Assembly: GCF_904849725.1 (NCBI RefSeq)
Contig: NC_058524.1
Span: 24,459,001-24,523,000, forward strand
DNA from: Hordeum vulgare subsp. vulgare
Lineage: Eukaryota; Streptophyta; Magnoliopsida; Poales; Poaceae
Direction of reading: 5' to 3'
Length of the DNA stretch: 64,000 nucleotides
Shown: one piece after another, positions 52,767-64,000 of the stretch
How the letters are laid out: every line of letters begins with the position of its first letter
Numbering within the stretch: the stretch's first letter is position 1
Position numbers and translations under genes: made by a program
The notes under the pieces: model-generated
What the model saw: the letters and a program-made list of their open reading frames with translations, nothing else
What the model was told of the DNA's origin: nothing
Database searches by the model: none

Positions 52767-54209
52767 TGTTGGGGAACGTCGCATGGAAAACAAAAATTTT
52801 CCTACGCGCACGAAGACCTATCATGGTGATGTCCATCTACGAGAGGGGATGTGTGATCTACGTACCCTTGTAGACCGTACAGCAGAAGCGTTAGTGAACG
52901 CGGTTGATGTAGTGGAACGTCCTCACGTCCCTCGATCCGCCCCGCGAACCGTCCCGCGATCAGTCCCACGATCTAGTGCTGAACGGACGGCACCTCCGCG
53001 TTCAACACACGTACAGCTCGACGATGATCTCGGCCTTCTTGATCCAGCAAGAGAGACGGAGAGGTAGAAGAGTTCTCCGGCAGCGTGACGGCGCTCCGGA
53101 GGTTGGTGATGATCTCGTCTCAGCAGGGCTCCGCCCGAGCTCCGCAGAAACGCGATCTAGAGGTAAAACCGTGGAGATATGTGGTCGGGCTGCCGTGGCA
53201 AAGTTGTGTCAAATCAGCCCTAAAACCTCCGTATATATAGGGGGAATAGGGGGAGCCTTGCCTTGGGGTCCAAGGACCCCTAAGGGCTTCGGCCGAGCCA
53301 AGGGGGGGGAGATCTCCCCTTCCAAACTGAGTCCAACTAGGTTTGGAAGGAGGAGTCCTTCCCCCTTTTCCCACCTCTTCTTTTTTTTCTCTTTGATTTT
53401 TCTTCCTATGGCGCATACGGCTCTTTTGGGCTGTCCCACCAGCCTACTAAGCGCTGATGCGCCACCCCAATGCCTATGGGCTTCCCCGGGGTGGGTTGCC
53501 CCCCTCCCCCCGGTGTACTACCGGAACCCATTCGTCATTCCCGGTACATTCCCGGTAACTCCGAAAACCTTCCGGTAATCAAATGAGGTCATCCTATATA
53601 TCAATCTTCGTTTCCGTACCATTCCGGAAACCCTCGTGACGTTCGTAATCTCATCCGGGACTCCGAACAACATTCGGTAACCAACCATATAACTCAAATA
53701 CGCATAAAACAACGTCGAACCTTAAGTGTGCAGACCCTGCGGGTTCGAGAACTATGTAGACATGACCCGAGAGACTCCTCGGTCAATATCCAATAGCGGG
53801 ACCTGGATGCCCATATTGGATCCTACATATTCTACGAAGATCTTATCGTTTGAACCTCAGTGCCAAGGATTCATATAATCCCGTATGTCATTCCCTTTGT
53901 CCTTCGATATGTTACTTGCCCGAGATTGAATCGTCAGTATCCATATACCTATTTCAATCTTGTTTACCGGCAAGTCTCTTTACTCGTTCCGTAATACAAT
54001 ATCCCGCAACTTACACTAAGTCACATTGCTTGCAAGGCTTGTGTGTGATGTTGTATTACCGAGTGGGCCCCGAGACACCTCTCCGTCACACGGAGTGACA
54101 AATCCCAGTCTCGATCCATACTAACTTAACGAACACCTTCGGAGATACCTGTAGAGCATCTTTATAGTCACCCAGTTACGTTGCGACGTTTGATACACAC
54201 AAAGCATTC
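52767..54209 (-). mobile_element. Angela-A: partial LTR
   Basis: A minus-strand Angela LTR whose inner end is intact (TGTTGGGGAACG at 52767) but whose last ~380 bp are missing; the match stops at AAGCATTC (54209). The outer flank is TGTGG (52762-52766). This flank differs from the ATACA beside Angela-B, so the two pieces probably come from different insertions. Confidence 0.85.
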
Positions 54210-54310
54210 TAATCAGTAATATTCAAGTAATCTTTTATGCTAGGTCCTTCATAGAGAAACTTTTATTCAAGTCCGGTCCTTCATAGGTCATTCTAATCAG
54301 TCCGGTGTTA
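54210..54310. other. Scrambled filler DNA at the Angela-A/Angela-B junction
   Basis: About 100 bp built from pieces of nearby DNA. 54221-54241 equals 54350-54370, 54242-54272 equals 54328-54358, AATCAGTAATAT matches 54396-54407, and TCCGGTGTTAG resembles the LTR phrase TCCGGTGTCAG. The pieces appear out of order. Confidence 0.9.
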
Positions 54311-57300
54311 GTAAGCAGCTTCTCCTAGGTCCTTCATAGAGAAACTTTTATTCAAGTAATCTTTTATGCTCTCCAAAAACTCCACGTTGTTTCCAATCAG
54401 TAATATGTCATCCACATATAATATTAGAAACGCCACAGAGCTCCCACTCACTTTCTTGTAAATACAAGATTCTCCAACCACTTGTATAAACCCAAATGTT
54501 TTGATCACCTCATCAAAGCGTTTGTTCCAACTCCGAGATGCTTGCACCAGTCCATAAATGGATCGCTGGAGCTTGCACACCTTGTTAGCATTCTTAGGAT
54601 CGACAAAACCTTCGGGTTGTATCATATACAACTCTTCCTTAAGGAAACCGTTAAGGAACGCCGTTTTGACATCCATTTGCCAGATTTCATAATCGAAAAA
54701 TGCAGCTATTGCTAACATGATTCTAACGGACTTAAGCATCGCCACGGGTGAGAAAGTCTCATCGTAGTCAACTCCTTGAACTTGTGAAAAACCCTTTGCC
54801 ACAAGTCGAGCTTTATAAACGGTCACATTGCCGTCAGCGTCCGTCTTCCTCTTAAAGATCCATTTGTTCTGAATGGCCTTGCGGCCCTCAGGTAGTACCT
54901 CCAAACTCCACACTTTGTTCTCATACATGGATCCTATGTCGGATTTCATGGCCTCTAGCCATTTGTTGGAATCTGGGCCCACCATTGCTTCTTCATAATT
55001 TGCAGGCTCATTGTTGTCTAAAAACATGATTGATAAGACGGGATTACCGTACCACTCTGGAGCAGCACGTGGTCTCGTCGACCTGCGTGGTTCGACAGAA
55101 ACTTGAACTGGAGTTTCATGATCATCATCATTAACTTCCTCCTCAACCGGCGTCGCAATGACTGAGGTTTCCCCTTGCCCTGCGCCACCATCCAGAGGGA
55201 CGAGAGGTTCGACAACCTCGTCAAGTTCTATCTTCCTCCCACTCAATTCTCTCGAGAGAAACTCCTTCTCGAGAAAAGCTCCGTTTTGAGCAACAAACAC
55301 TTTGCTCTCGGATTTGAGATACAAGGTGTACCCAACTGTCTCTTTTGGGTAACCTATGAAGACGCACTTTTCCGCTTTGGGTTCCAGCTTTTCAGGCTGA
55401 AGCTTTTTGACATAAGCATCACATCCCCAAACTTTAAGAAACGACAACTTTGGCCTTTTGCCATACCACAGTTCGTATGGTGTCATCTCAACGGATTTTG
55501 ATGGTGCCCTATTTAAAGTGAATGCAGCTGTTTCTAATGCATAACCCCAAAATGATAACGGCAAATCAGTAAGAGACATCATAGATCGCACCATCTCTAA
55601 TAGAGTACGATTATGACATTCGAACACACCATTACGCTGTGGTGTTCCAGGCGGTGTTAACTGTGAAACAATTCCACATTCTCTTAAGTGAGTACCAAAC
55701 TCGAAACTCAGATATTCACCCCCACGATCAGACCATAGGAACCTGATCTTCTTGTTACGATGATTTTCCACTTCACTCTGAAATTGCTTGAACTTTTCAA
55801 ATGTTTCAGACTTGTGCATCATCAAATAGACATAACCATATCTACTCAAATCGTCAGTGAAGGTGAGAAAATAACGATATCCGCCGCGTGCCTCCACGCT
55901 CATCGGACCACACACATCGGTATGTATGATTTCCAATAAGTCACTTGCACGCTCCATTGTTCCTGAGAACGGAGTCTTAGTCATCTTGCCCATGAGGCAT
56001 GGTTCGCACGTGTCAAGTGACTCAAAGTCAAGTGACTCCAAAAGTCCATCAGCATGGAGTTTCTTCATGCGCTTTACACCAATATGACCTAAGCGGCAGT
56101 GCCACAAAAATATGGCGCTATCATTGTTAACTCTAACTCTTTTGGTCTCAATGTTATGTATATGCGTATCGCTATCAAGATTCAATATTAACAATCCTCT
56201 CACATTCGGTGCATGACCATAAAAGATGTTACTCATAGAAATAGAACAACCATTATTCTCTGACTTAAAAGAGTAACCGTCTCGCAATAAACAAGATCCA
56301 GATATAATGTTCATGCTCAACGCAGGCACTAAATAACAATGATTTAAGTTCATCACTAATCCTGACGGTAACTGAAGTGACATTGTGCCGACGGCGATTG
56401 CATCAACCTTGGAACCATTTCCTACGCGCATCGTCACTTCATTTTTCGCCAGCCTTCGCCTATTCCGCAGTTCCTGTTTCGAGTTGCAAATATGAGCAAC
56501 AGAACCGGTATCGAATACCCAGGCACTGCAACGAGAGTCGGTTAATTACACATCAATAACATGTATATCAAATATACCTGATTTTTCTTTGGTCGCCTTC
56601 TTATCTGCCAGATACTTGGGGCAATTGCGCTTCCAGTGACCCATACCCTTGCAATAGTAACACTCTGTTTCAGGCTTAGGTCCAGCTTTGGGTTTCTTCG
56701 TCGGATTGGCAACAGGCTTGCCGCTCTTCTTCAAATTGCCCTTCTTGCCTTTGCCGTTTCTCTTGAAACTAGTGGTCTTATTCACCATCAACACTTGATG
56801 CTCTTTACGGAGTTCAGACTCTGCGACTTTCAGCATCGCAAACAACTCGCCGGGAGACTTGTTCATCCCTTGCATGTTGTAGTTCAACACAAAGCCTTTA
56901 TAGCTTGGCGGCAGTGATTGAAGGATTCTCTCAGTGATAGCTTCTTGCGGGAGTTCAATCCCCAGCTCAGCTAGACGGTTTGAGTACCCAGACATTTTGA
57001 GCACATGTTCACTGACAGATGAGTTTTCCTCCATTGCAAGCATATAATTTTTCGGAGGTCTCATCCCTCTCGATCCGGGCGTTCTTCTGAAAGATAAACT
57101 TCAACTCCTGGAACATCTCAAATGCTCCATGACGCTCAAAGCGACGTTGAAGTCCCGGTTCTAAGCCATACAAGACTGCACATTGAACTATTGAGTAGTC
57201 CTCCTTACGTGCTAACCAAGCGTTCTTAACATCCTGATCAGCCGTAGCGGGTGGTTCATCTCCTAACACAGCATTAAGGACATAATCCTTCTTCCCAGCT

Positions 57301-57413
57301 TGTAAGATTAGCTTAAGATTACGAGCCCAGTCTACAAAGTTGCTTCCATCATCTTTCAACTTAGCTTTCTCTAGGAACGTATTAAAATTCAGGATGACTC
57401 TCGCGTGAGCCAT
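54311..57413 (-). pseudogene. Angela-B gag-pol, nearly intact but truncated
   Basis: Gag starts MAHARVILNFNTFLEKAK at 57413. A 2-bp deletion near 57040 shifts the frame inside YACKMEEN, after which the correct frame continues through the zinc knuckle (CYYCKGMGHWKRNC, about 56650). One stop (TAA for Tyr, about 56548) precedes the protease (WVFDTGSVAHI). From 56437 a 709-codon frame is fully open through GAG_pre-integrase (WHCRLGHIG), integrase (HTDVCGPMS, DDLSRYGYVY, PPGTPQRNG) and the reverse transcriptase up to YVDDILLIGN and MKDLGEAAY, where it is cut. Compared with Angela-1 it is much less decayed, so it is younger or was broken mainly by the terminal deletion. Confidence 0.92.
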
Positions 57414-58667
57414 GATCTAGAACACAAATATATTCAAAGTGGACTTAGACTATGCTCAAGATAATTAGAGTTTAACTTAATCAAATTATTCGCTAAACTC
57501 CCACTCAAAAAGTACATCTCTCTAGTCATTTGAGTGGTTCATGATCCACTTACACTAGCTCAAGTCCGATCATCACGTGAGTTGAGTATAGTTTCAGTGG
57601 CAAGCATCCCTATGCTAATCGTATCATCTATATGATTCATGATCGACCTTTCGGTCTCATGTGTTCCGAGGCCATGTCTGCACATGCTAGGCTCGTCAAG
57701 CTTAACCCGAGTGTTCCGCGTGCGCAACTGTTTTGCACCCGTTGTATGTGAACGTTGAGTCTATCACACCCGATCATCACGTGGTGTCTCGAAACGACGA
57801 ACTGTAGCAACGGTGCACAGTCGGGGAGAACACAATTTCGTCTTGAAATTTTAGTGAGAGATCACCCCATAATGCTACCGTCGTTCTAAGCAAAATAAGG
57901 TGCATAAAAGGATTAACATCACATGCAATTCATAAGTGACATGATATGGCCATCATCACGTGCTTCTTGATCTCCATCGCCAAAGCACCGTCACGATCTT
58001 CTTGTCACCGGCGCCACACCATGATCTCCATCAACGTGTTGCCATTGGGGTTGTCGTGCTACTCATGCTATTACTACTAAAGCTACATCCTAGCAAAATA
58101 ATAAACGCATCTGCAAGCACACACGTTAGTATAAAGACAACCCTATGGCTCCTGCCGGTTGCCGTACCATCGACGTGCAAGTCGATATTTCTATTACAAC
58201 ATGATCATCTCATACATCCAATATATCACATCACATCATTGGACATATCACATCACAAGCATACCATGCAAAAACAAGTTAGACGTCCTCTAATTTTGTT
58301 GTTGCATGTTTTACGTGGTGACCATGGGTATCTAGTAGGATCGCATCTTACTTACGCAAACACCACAACGGAGATATATGAGTTGCTATTTAACCTCATC
58401 CAAGGACCTCCTCGGTCAAATCCGATTCAACTAAAGTTGGAGAAACCGACACTTGCCAGTCATCTTTGAGCAACGGGGTTACTCGTAACGACGAAACCAG
58501 TCTCTCGTAAGCGTACGAGTAATGTCGGTCCAAGCCGCTTCAATCCAACAATACCGCGGAATCAAGAAAAGACTAAGGAGGGCAGCAAAACGCACATCAC
58601 CGCCCACAAAAACTTTTGTGTTCTACTCGAGAAGACATCTACGCATGAACCTAGCTCATGATGCCAC

Positions 58668-60470
58668 TGTTGGGGAACGTCGCATGGGAAACAAAAAATT
58701 TCCTACGCGCACGAAGACCTATCATGGTGATGTCCATCTACGAGAGGGGATGAGTGATCTACGTACCTTTGTAGATCGTACAGCAGAAGCGTTAGTGAAC
58801 GCGGTTGATGTAGTGGAACGTCCTCACGTCCCTCGATCCGCCCCGCGAACAATCCCGCGATCAGTCCCACGATCTAGTACCGAACGGACGGCACCTCCGC
58901 GTTCAGCACACGTACAGCTCGACGATGATCTCGGCCTTCTTGATCCAGCAAGAGAGACGGAGAGGTAGAAGAGTTCTCCGGCAGCGTGATGGTGCTCTGG
59001 AGGTTGGTGATGACCTTGTCCCAGGAGGGCTCCGCCCGAGCTCCGCAGAAACGCGATCTAGAGGAAAAACCGTGGAGGTATGTGGTCGGGCTGCCGTGGA
59101 AAAGTCGTCCGTATAAATAGGTGGGAGGGAGGGGACCTTGCCTTGGGGCTCAAGGAGCCCCAAGGGGGTCGGCCGAGTCCAAGGGGGGAAGGCTCCCCCC
59201 CAAACCGAGTTGGACTTGGTTTGGTGGGTGGGAGTCTTTCCCTTCCTTTCCACCTCCCTTTTTTTCTTTCTTTCTCTTTGATTTTTCTTTGTATGGCGCA
59301 TAGGGCCCTTTTGGGCTGTCCCACCAGCCCACTAAGGGCTGGTGCGCCACCCTTATGGCCTATGGGCTTCCCCGGGGTGGGTTGCCCCCCCCCCCGGTGA
59401 ACTCCCGGAACCCATTCGTCATTCCCGGTACATTCCCAGTAACTCCGAAAACCTTCCGGTAATCAAATGAGGTCATCCTATATATCAATCTTCGTTTCCG
59501 GACCATTCCGGAAACCCTCGTGACGTCCGTGATCTCATCCGGGACTCCGAACAACATTCGGTAACCAACGATATAACTCAAATACACATAAAACAACGTC
59601 GAACCTTAAGTGTGCAGATCCTGCGGGTTCGAGAACTATGTAGACATGACCCGAGAGACTCCTCGGTCAATATCCAATAGCGGGACCTGGATTCCTATAT
59701 TGGATCCTACATATTCTACGAAGATCTTATCGTTTGAACCTCAGTGCCAAGGATTCATATAATCCCGTATGTCATTCCCTTTGTCCTTCGGTATGTTACT
59801 TGCCCGAGATTCGATCGTGAGTATCCGTATACCTATTTCAATCTCGTTTACCGGCAAGTCTATTTACTCGTTCCGTAATACAAGATCCCGCAACTTACAC
59901 TAAGTTACATTGCTTGCAAGGCTTGTGTGTGATGTTGTATTACCGAGTGGGCCCCGAGATACCTCTCCGTCACACGGAGTGACAAATCCCAGTCTCGATC
60001 CATACTAACTCAACTAACACCTTCGGAGATACCTGTAGAGCATCTTTATAGTCACCCCGTTACGTTGCGACGTTTGATACACACAAGGCATTCCTCCGGT
60101 GTCAGTGAGTTATATGATCTCATGGTCACAGGAATAAATACTTGACACGCAGAAAACAGTAGCAACAAAACGACACGATCAACATGCTACGTCTATTATT
60201 TTGGGTCTAGTCCATCACGTGATTCTCCTAATGACGTGATCCAGTTATCAAGCAACAACACCTTGTTCATAATCAGAAGACACTGACTATCTTTGATCAA
60301 CTGGTTAGCCAACTAGAGGCTTGCTAGGGACAGTGTTTTGTCTATGTATCCACACATGTAAATGAGTCTTCATTCAATACAATTATAGCATGGATAATAA
60401 ACGATTATCTTGATACAGGAATTACAATAATAATTATACTTATTATTGCCTCTAGGGCATAATTCCAACA
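58668..60470 (-). repeat. Angela-B 5' LTR
   Basis: 1803 bp, starts TGTTGGAATTATGCC at 60470 and ends CCCCAACA at 58668. The outer flank is ATACA (60471-60475). Its TATA region (CCTATTTATACGG) is near 59110. Confidence 0.9.
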
Positions 60471-60830
60471 ATACACTATAGCAAAATTCCTCCTCTCCTT
60501 ATACACTATACACTATATACACTATACACTTAAGCATATACACTATACAATATACACTTTTTCTTCTTTTCTTCTCTTCCTCTTCTTATTTTCATTTTTC
60601 CTATTCTTATTTTCTTATTTTTGTTCATATTTCTTCTTCTTGTAACCCTAACCTAATTCTAAATATTACTAACCCTAATAATATAGCATAAATCTAATAA
60701 CAATAGGAATTAAATGACAAAAAATATATTTTTCTTTTTCTTCTTTTCTTCTCCTTTTTCTTCTTTTCTTCTCCTTTTTCTTCCTTTCTTCTATATATAC
60801 TGGCCGGAGTGTTGGCGAGGAGGGGGCGGG

Positions 60831-61060
60831 GGGCTTACCGGCCGAAGGTGTCGACGGCGCGCGGCGAGGAGGACGGCGCGGCGGCGAGGGGGACGGCGCG
60901 ACGGCGAGGGGGACGACGCGGCGGCGAGGAGGACGGCCGACGGAGAGGAGGACGGCAGGCGGTGGCGAGCAGGACGGCGGGCAGCCTGACGGCGTCGATT
61001 AGTTCATCGCTGTGCCGCGCCGGGCAGGAGAACGAGAGGAAGAAGAAGAGAAATGGACGA
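60831..61060 (-). pseudogene. CACTA-F second-gene first exon
   Basis: GC-rich minus-strand exon matching the CACTA-D exon at 35519-35746 (shared GACGCCGTCAGGCTGCCC-like start). It encodes a Ser/Pro/Arg-rich stretch and ends at CGGCCG|GTAAGCC (about 60831). An in-frame stop follows the first possible ATG, and the repeat unit CGGCGAGGAGGACG is slipping. The rest of the gene, including any B3 domain, is not seen to the left, where Angela-B is inserted. Confidence 0.5.
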
Positions 61061-61079
61061 ATTGGGTTGGAAATTTTCG

Positions 61080-61365
61080 AAGTCCCGCTTATATAGGTGG
61101 ATCTATAGTCCCGTTGCGTGGCTCGGGCCGCGACTAAAGACCCCCTTTAGTCCCGGGTAGAGCCACGACCCGGGACTAAAGGCCTCTTTTTGGGCAGACC
61201 AGGAGGCGGGAAGCAGGGGGTCTTTAGTCCCGGGGCGTGGCTCCAGCCGGGACTAAAGGGGGTCTTTAGTCCCGGGTCGTGGCTCCACCCGGGACTAAAG
61301 CCCCTCCTCGGCTGCACGATAAGTTTAGTCCCACCTCGCCAAGCGAGGGGGACAAACACTTGTTT
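61080..61365 (-). promoter_or_regulatory. CACTA-F internal palindrome cluster and promoter
   Basis: At least five CTTTAGTCCCGGG / CCCGGGACTAAAG units form palindromes (for example around 61146-61180 and 61208-61258). On the minus strand they lead into a TATA box, CCTATATAAGCGGG, at 61086-61099, and the exon begins downstream. Confidence 0.65.
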
Positions 61366-61545
61366 ATAACCCCCGTCGCAGCTTGTCCATCGAGCTCCTC
61401 TCTAAAGTAGGTTTACGGGCCTAACTTACTAAAAATTGAAATTATATTCGAAATTGTGGAGAAAATTCAATCTGAATTCAAAGTGAATTCAGGTCGAATT
61501 TTGTCCATGATTTCTCATATAGTTTCAACTTTTTTCTATTTTCAA

Positions 61546-62240
61546 AATTAATTATTTTGACTATCCAAACTATTAACTTATTTTGTTATTTTCAATAAAA
61601 AACTATGTTTATTAAAAATTCTTTTTGCATATTTGAGAATTTGACAAAACTATGATAATGAAAAGTGTTTGAAATTGAATAAATAACTCAAAACTATTTT
61701 CTATTTTCATAATTAATAATTTTGACTATCCAAACTATTATCTATTTTGTTATTTTCAATTAAAAACTATGTTTATTAAAAATTCCTTTTGCATATTTGA
61801 GAATTTGACAAAACTATGATAATGAAAAGTGTTTCAAATTGAATAAATAATGCAAAACTATTTTCTATTTTCATAATTAATAATTTTGACTATCCAAACT
61901 ATTATCTATTTTGTTATTTTCAATCAAAAACTATGTTTATTGAAAATTCATTTTGCATATTTGAGAATTTGACAAAACTATGATAATGAAAAGTGTTTCA
62001 AATTGAATAAATAATGCAAAACTATTTTTTATTTTCATAACTAATAATTTTGACTATCAAAACTATTATCTATTTTGTTATTTTCAATTAAAAACTATGT
62101 TTATTAAATATTCTTTTTGCATATTTGAGAATTTGACAAAACTATGATAATGAAAAGTGTTTCAAATTGAATAAATAATGCAAAACTATTTTTTATTTTC
62201 ATAATTAATAATTTTGACTCTCCAAACTATTATCTATTTT
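61546..62240. repeat. 164-bp AT-rich tandem array
   Basis: AATTAATAATTTTGACTATC (with small changes) begins at 61546, 61711, 61875, 62039 and 62203, so the period is 164-165 bp over about 4.2 copies. Copies are highly alike. No coding capacity. Confidence 0.93.
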
Positions 62241-62249
62241 GTTTTTTTG

Positions 62250-64000
62250 ACTTAATTTGGTATATTTCGTGCATTTACTTTTTTTTTGAGCTAGTTGACC
62301 CTGAAATTGAAAAGCACTAGAAATGAACTCTGAAAATGTTGAAAGTTGGCATGCTATCATCATTTCACCCACATAGCATGTGTTCAAACGAGGGCTACGA
62401 CAAAAACTGGATGCAGTTCGTGTACAAAACGGACAATCTCTCTCGAAGTATGAGCGTTTCGAACGAGAACTCATCTCTTACAAAGGGATTTCATTTTTTT
62501 TAACTTATTTGAACTACATACTTTTTGTGTGTTCAAAATACACCATTCAAAGGCACATCACAATATTTCAACAATTACTGACTTCATTTGGTATATTTCG
62601 TGCATTTACTTATTTTTTTTGAGCTAGTTGACCCTGAAATTGAAAAGCATTACAAATGAACTCTGAAAATGTTGAAAGTTGGCATGCTATCATCATTTCA
62701 CCCACATAGCATGTGTTAAAAAGTTGAGAGGGCTACGACAAAAATTGGATCCAGTTCGTGTACAATACTGACAATCTCTCTCGAAGTAGCAGGGTTTCGA
62801 ACAAGAACACATCACTTACAAAGGGATTTCATTTTTTTGGAACTTATTTGAACTCCATACTTTTTGTGTGTTCAAAATGCACCATTCAAAGGCACATCAC
62901 AAAATTTCAACAATTTCTGACTTCATTTAGTATATTTCGTGCATTTACTTATTTTTTTGAGCTAGTTGACCCTGAAATTGAAAAGCACTACAAATGAACT
63001 CTGAAAATGTTAAAAGTTGGCATGATATCATCATGTCACCCACATAGCATGTGTTAAAAAGTTGAGAGGGCTACGACAAAAACTGGATGCAGTTCGTGTA
63101 CAAAATTGACAATCTCTCTCGAAGTAGCAGGGTTTCGAACGAGAACTCATCTCTTACAAAGGGATTTCATTTTTTTTGAACTTATTTGAACTCCATACTT
63201 TTTGTGTGTTCAAAATGCACCATTCAAAGGCACATCACTATATTTCAACAATTTCTGACTTTATTTGGTATATTTCGTGCATTTACTTATTTTTTTTGAG
63301 CTAGTTGACCCTGAAATTGAAAAGCATTACAAATGAACTCTGAAAATGTTGAAAGTTGGCATGCTATCATCATTTCACCCACATAGCATGTGTTAAAAAG
63401 TTCAGAGGGCTACGACAAAAACTGGATGCAGTTCGTGTACAATACTGACAATGTCTCTCGAAGTAGCAGGGTTTCAAACAAGAACTCATCTCTTACAAAG
63501 GGATTTCATTTTTTTTAACTTATTTGAACTCCAGACTTTTTGTGTGTTCAAAATGCACCATTCAAAGGCACATCACAAAATTTCAACAATTTCTGACTTC
63601 ATTTAGTATATTTCGTGCATTTACCTAGTTGACCCTGAAATTGAAAAGCACTACAAATGAACTCTAAAAATGTTAAAAGTTGGCATGATATCATCATTTC
63701 ACCCACATAGAATGTGTTGAAAAGTTGAGAGGGCTACGACAAAAACTGGATGCAGTTCGTGTACAAAACTGACAATCTCTCTCGAAGTAGCAGGGTTTCT
63801 AACGAGAACTCATCTCTTACAAAGGGATTTCATTTTTTTTTTTGAACTTATTTGAACTCCATACTTTTTGTGTGTTCAAAATGCACCATTCAAAGGCACA
63901 TCACAAAATTTCAACAATTTCTGACTTCATTTGGTATATTTCGTGCATTTACTTATTTTTTTTGAGCTAGTTGACCCTGAAATTGAAAAGCACTACAAAT
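62250..64000. repeat. Roughly 337-bp tandem array, continues past the window
   Basis: The phrase TTTGGTATATTTCGTGCATT (or TTTAGTAT...) stands at about 62257, 62588, 62927, 63264, 63603 and 63930, giving spacings of 331, 339, 337, 339 and 327 bp. Units include GAGCTAGTTGACCCTG, GTTGGCATGCTATCATC and GTGTTCAAAATGCACC. Diverged single copies are in CACTA-D (34232-34480). Confidence 0.93.

Larger units (their letters stand above)
54311..60470 (-). mobile_element. Angela-B: Copia element lacking its 3' part
   Basis: On the minus strand: 5' LTR 60470-58668 (1803 bp), leader, gag and pol to the middle of the reverse transcriptase. The end of reverse transcriptase, RNase H and its own 3' LTR are missing, replaced by filler and the Angela-A LTR. 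Confidence 0.92.
60471..64000 (-). mobile_element. CACTA-F: internal part, minus strand, runs off the window
   Basis: The order on the minus strand (337-bp repeats, 164-bp repeats, palindrome cluster, TATA box, Pro/Arg/Ser-rich exon with donor GTAAG) is the same as in CACTA-D at 34232-35746. No element end is in the window. At its left a run of ATACACTAT units (60471-60557) and T/C-rich DNA correspond to the intron. Confidence 0.75.

Noticed and set aside
61560..64000. CRISPR-like or centromere satellite array
   Set aside because: Units are adjacent copies without spacers, and the same unit is inside CACTA-D, so the array is part of a CACTA element.

Overview
This window is intergenic DNA from a large grass genome, most likely wheat or a close Triticeae relative. 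The evidence is the set of element families: Angela-type Copia retrotransposons, Athila-lineage Gypsy elements with TGATACGTC-type LTR starts, several CACTA (En/Spm) transposons with CACTAGTAGAAAA or CACTACAGGAATC ends, an Au-type SINE and Stowaway MITEs. Almost every long reading frame belongs to a transposon and most are broken. The only convincing host gene is a small secreted defensin-like gene (two exons, eight cysteines), present in two near-identical copies about 40 kb apart.

Layout. 1-4273 is the 3' part of a CACTA element (CACTA-A). It abuts 4274-6269, the 3' part of a second one (CACTA-B) with a degraded ULP1-like protease gene. 6270-14029 is old host DNA carrying a Stowaway MITE, an Au SINE with a 13-bp target duplication, a TRIM element, a scrap of Gypsy reverse transcriptase, a 9-bp-duplication MITE, a PIF/Harbinger-like element, defensin-like copy 1 and a deletion-derivative CACTA (C).

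14030-49560 is one nest. A decayed Gypsy element (G0) holds an Athila-like element G1 (14502-47628, target duplication GGTAT). G1 holds CACTA-D (15753-38203, duplication ATA), which carries a TNP2-type transposase gene and a B3-domain gene. CACTA-D in turn holds a non-autonomous Athila-like element G2 (17520-24536) and Angela-1 (25579-32995, duplication ATCTC). G1 also holds a truncated Angela-2 on the minus strand. The broken transposase reading frame can be followed across both insertions.

49561-52766 is host DNA again: a 5'-truncated LINE end with an RNase H domain, defensin-like copy 2, a CACTA fragment (E) and a truncated MITE. 52767-60470 is a fusion of two minus-strand Angela elements joined by scrambled filler DNA. 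60476-64000 is the inside of another CACTA (F), with its internal promoter, a 164-bp array and a roughly 337-bp array that runs off the window.

The most unusual features are: a B3 DNA-binding domain gene inside a CACTA element, driven from an internal cluster of palindromes like those at the element ends; a perfect 47-bp inverted copy of flanking DNA inside the end of CACTA-A; repeated signs of templated filler at break junctions; and short motifs conserved between G1 and G2 outside coding DNA. All boundaries were read by eye, and family names rest on recognition rather than database search.
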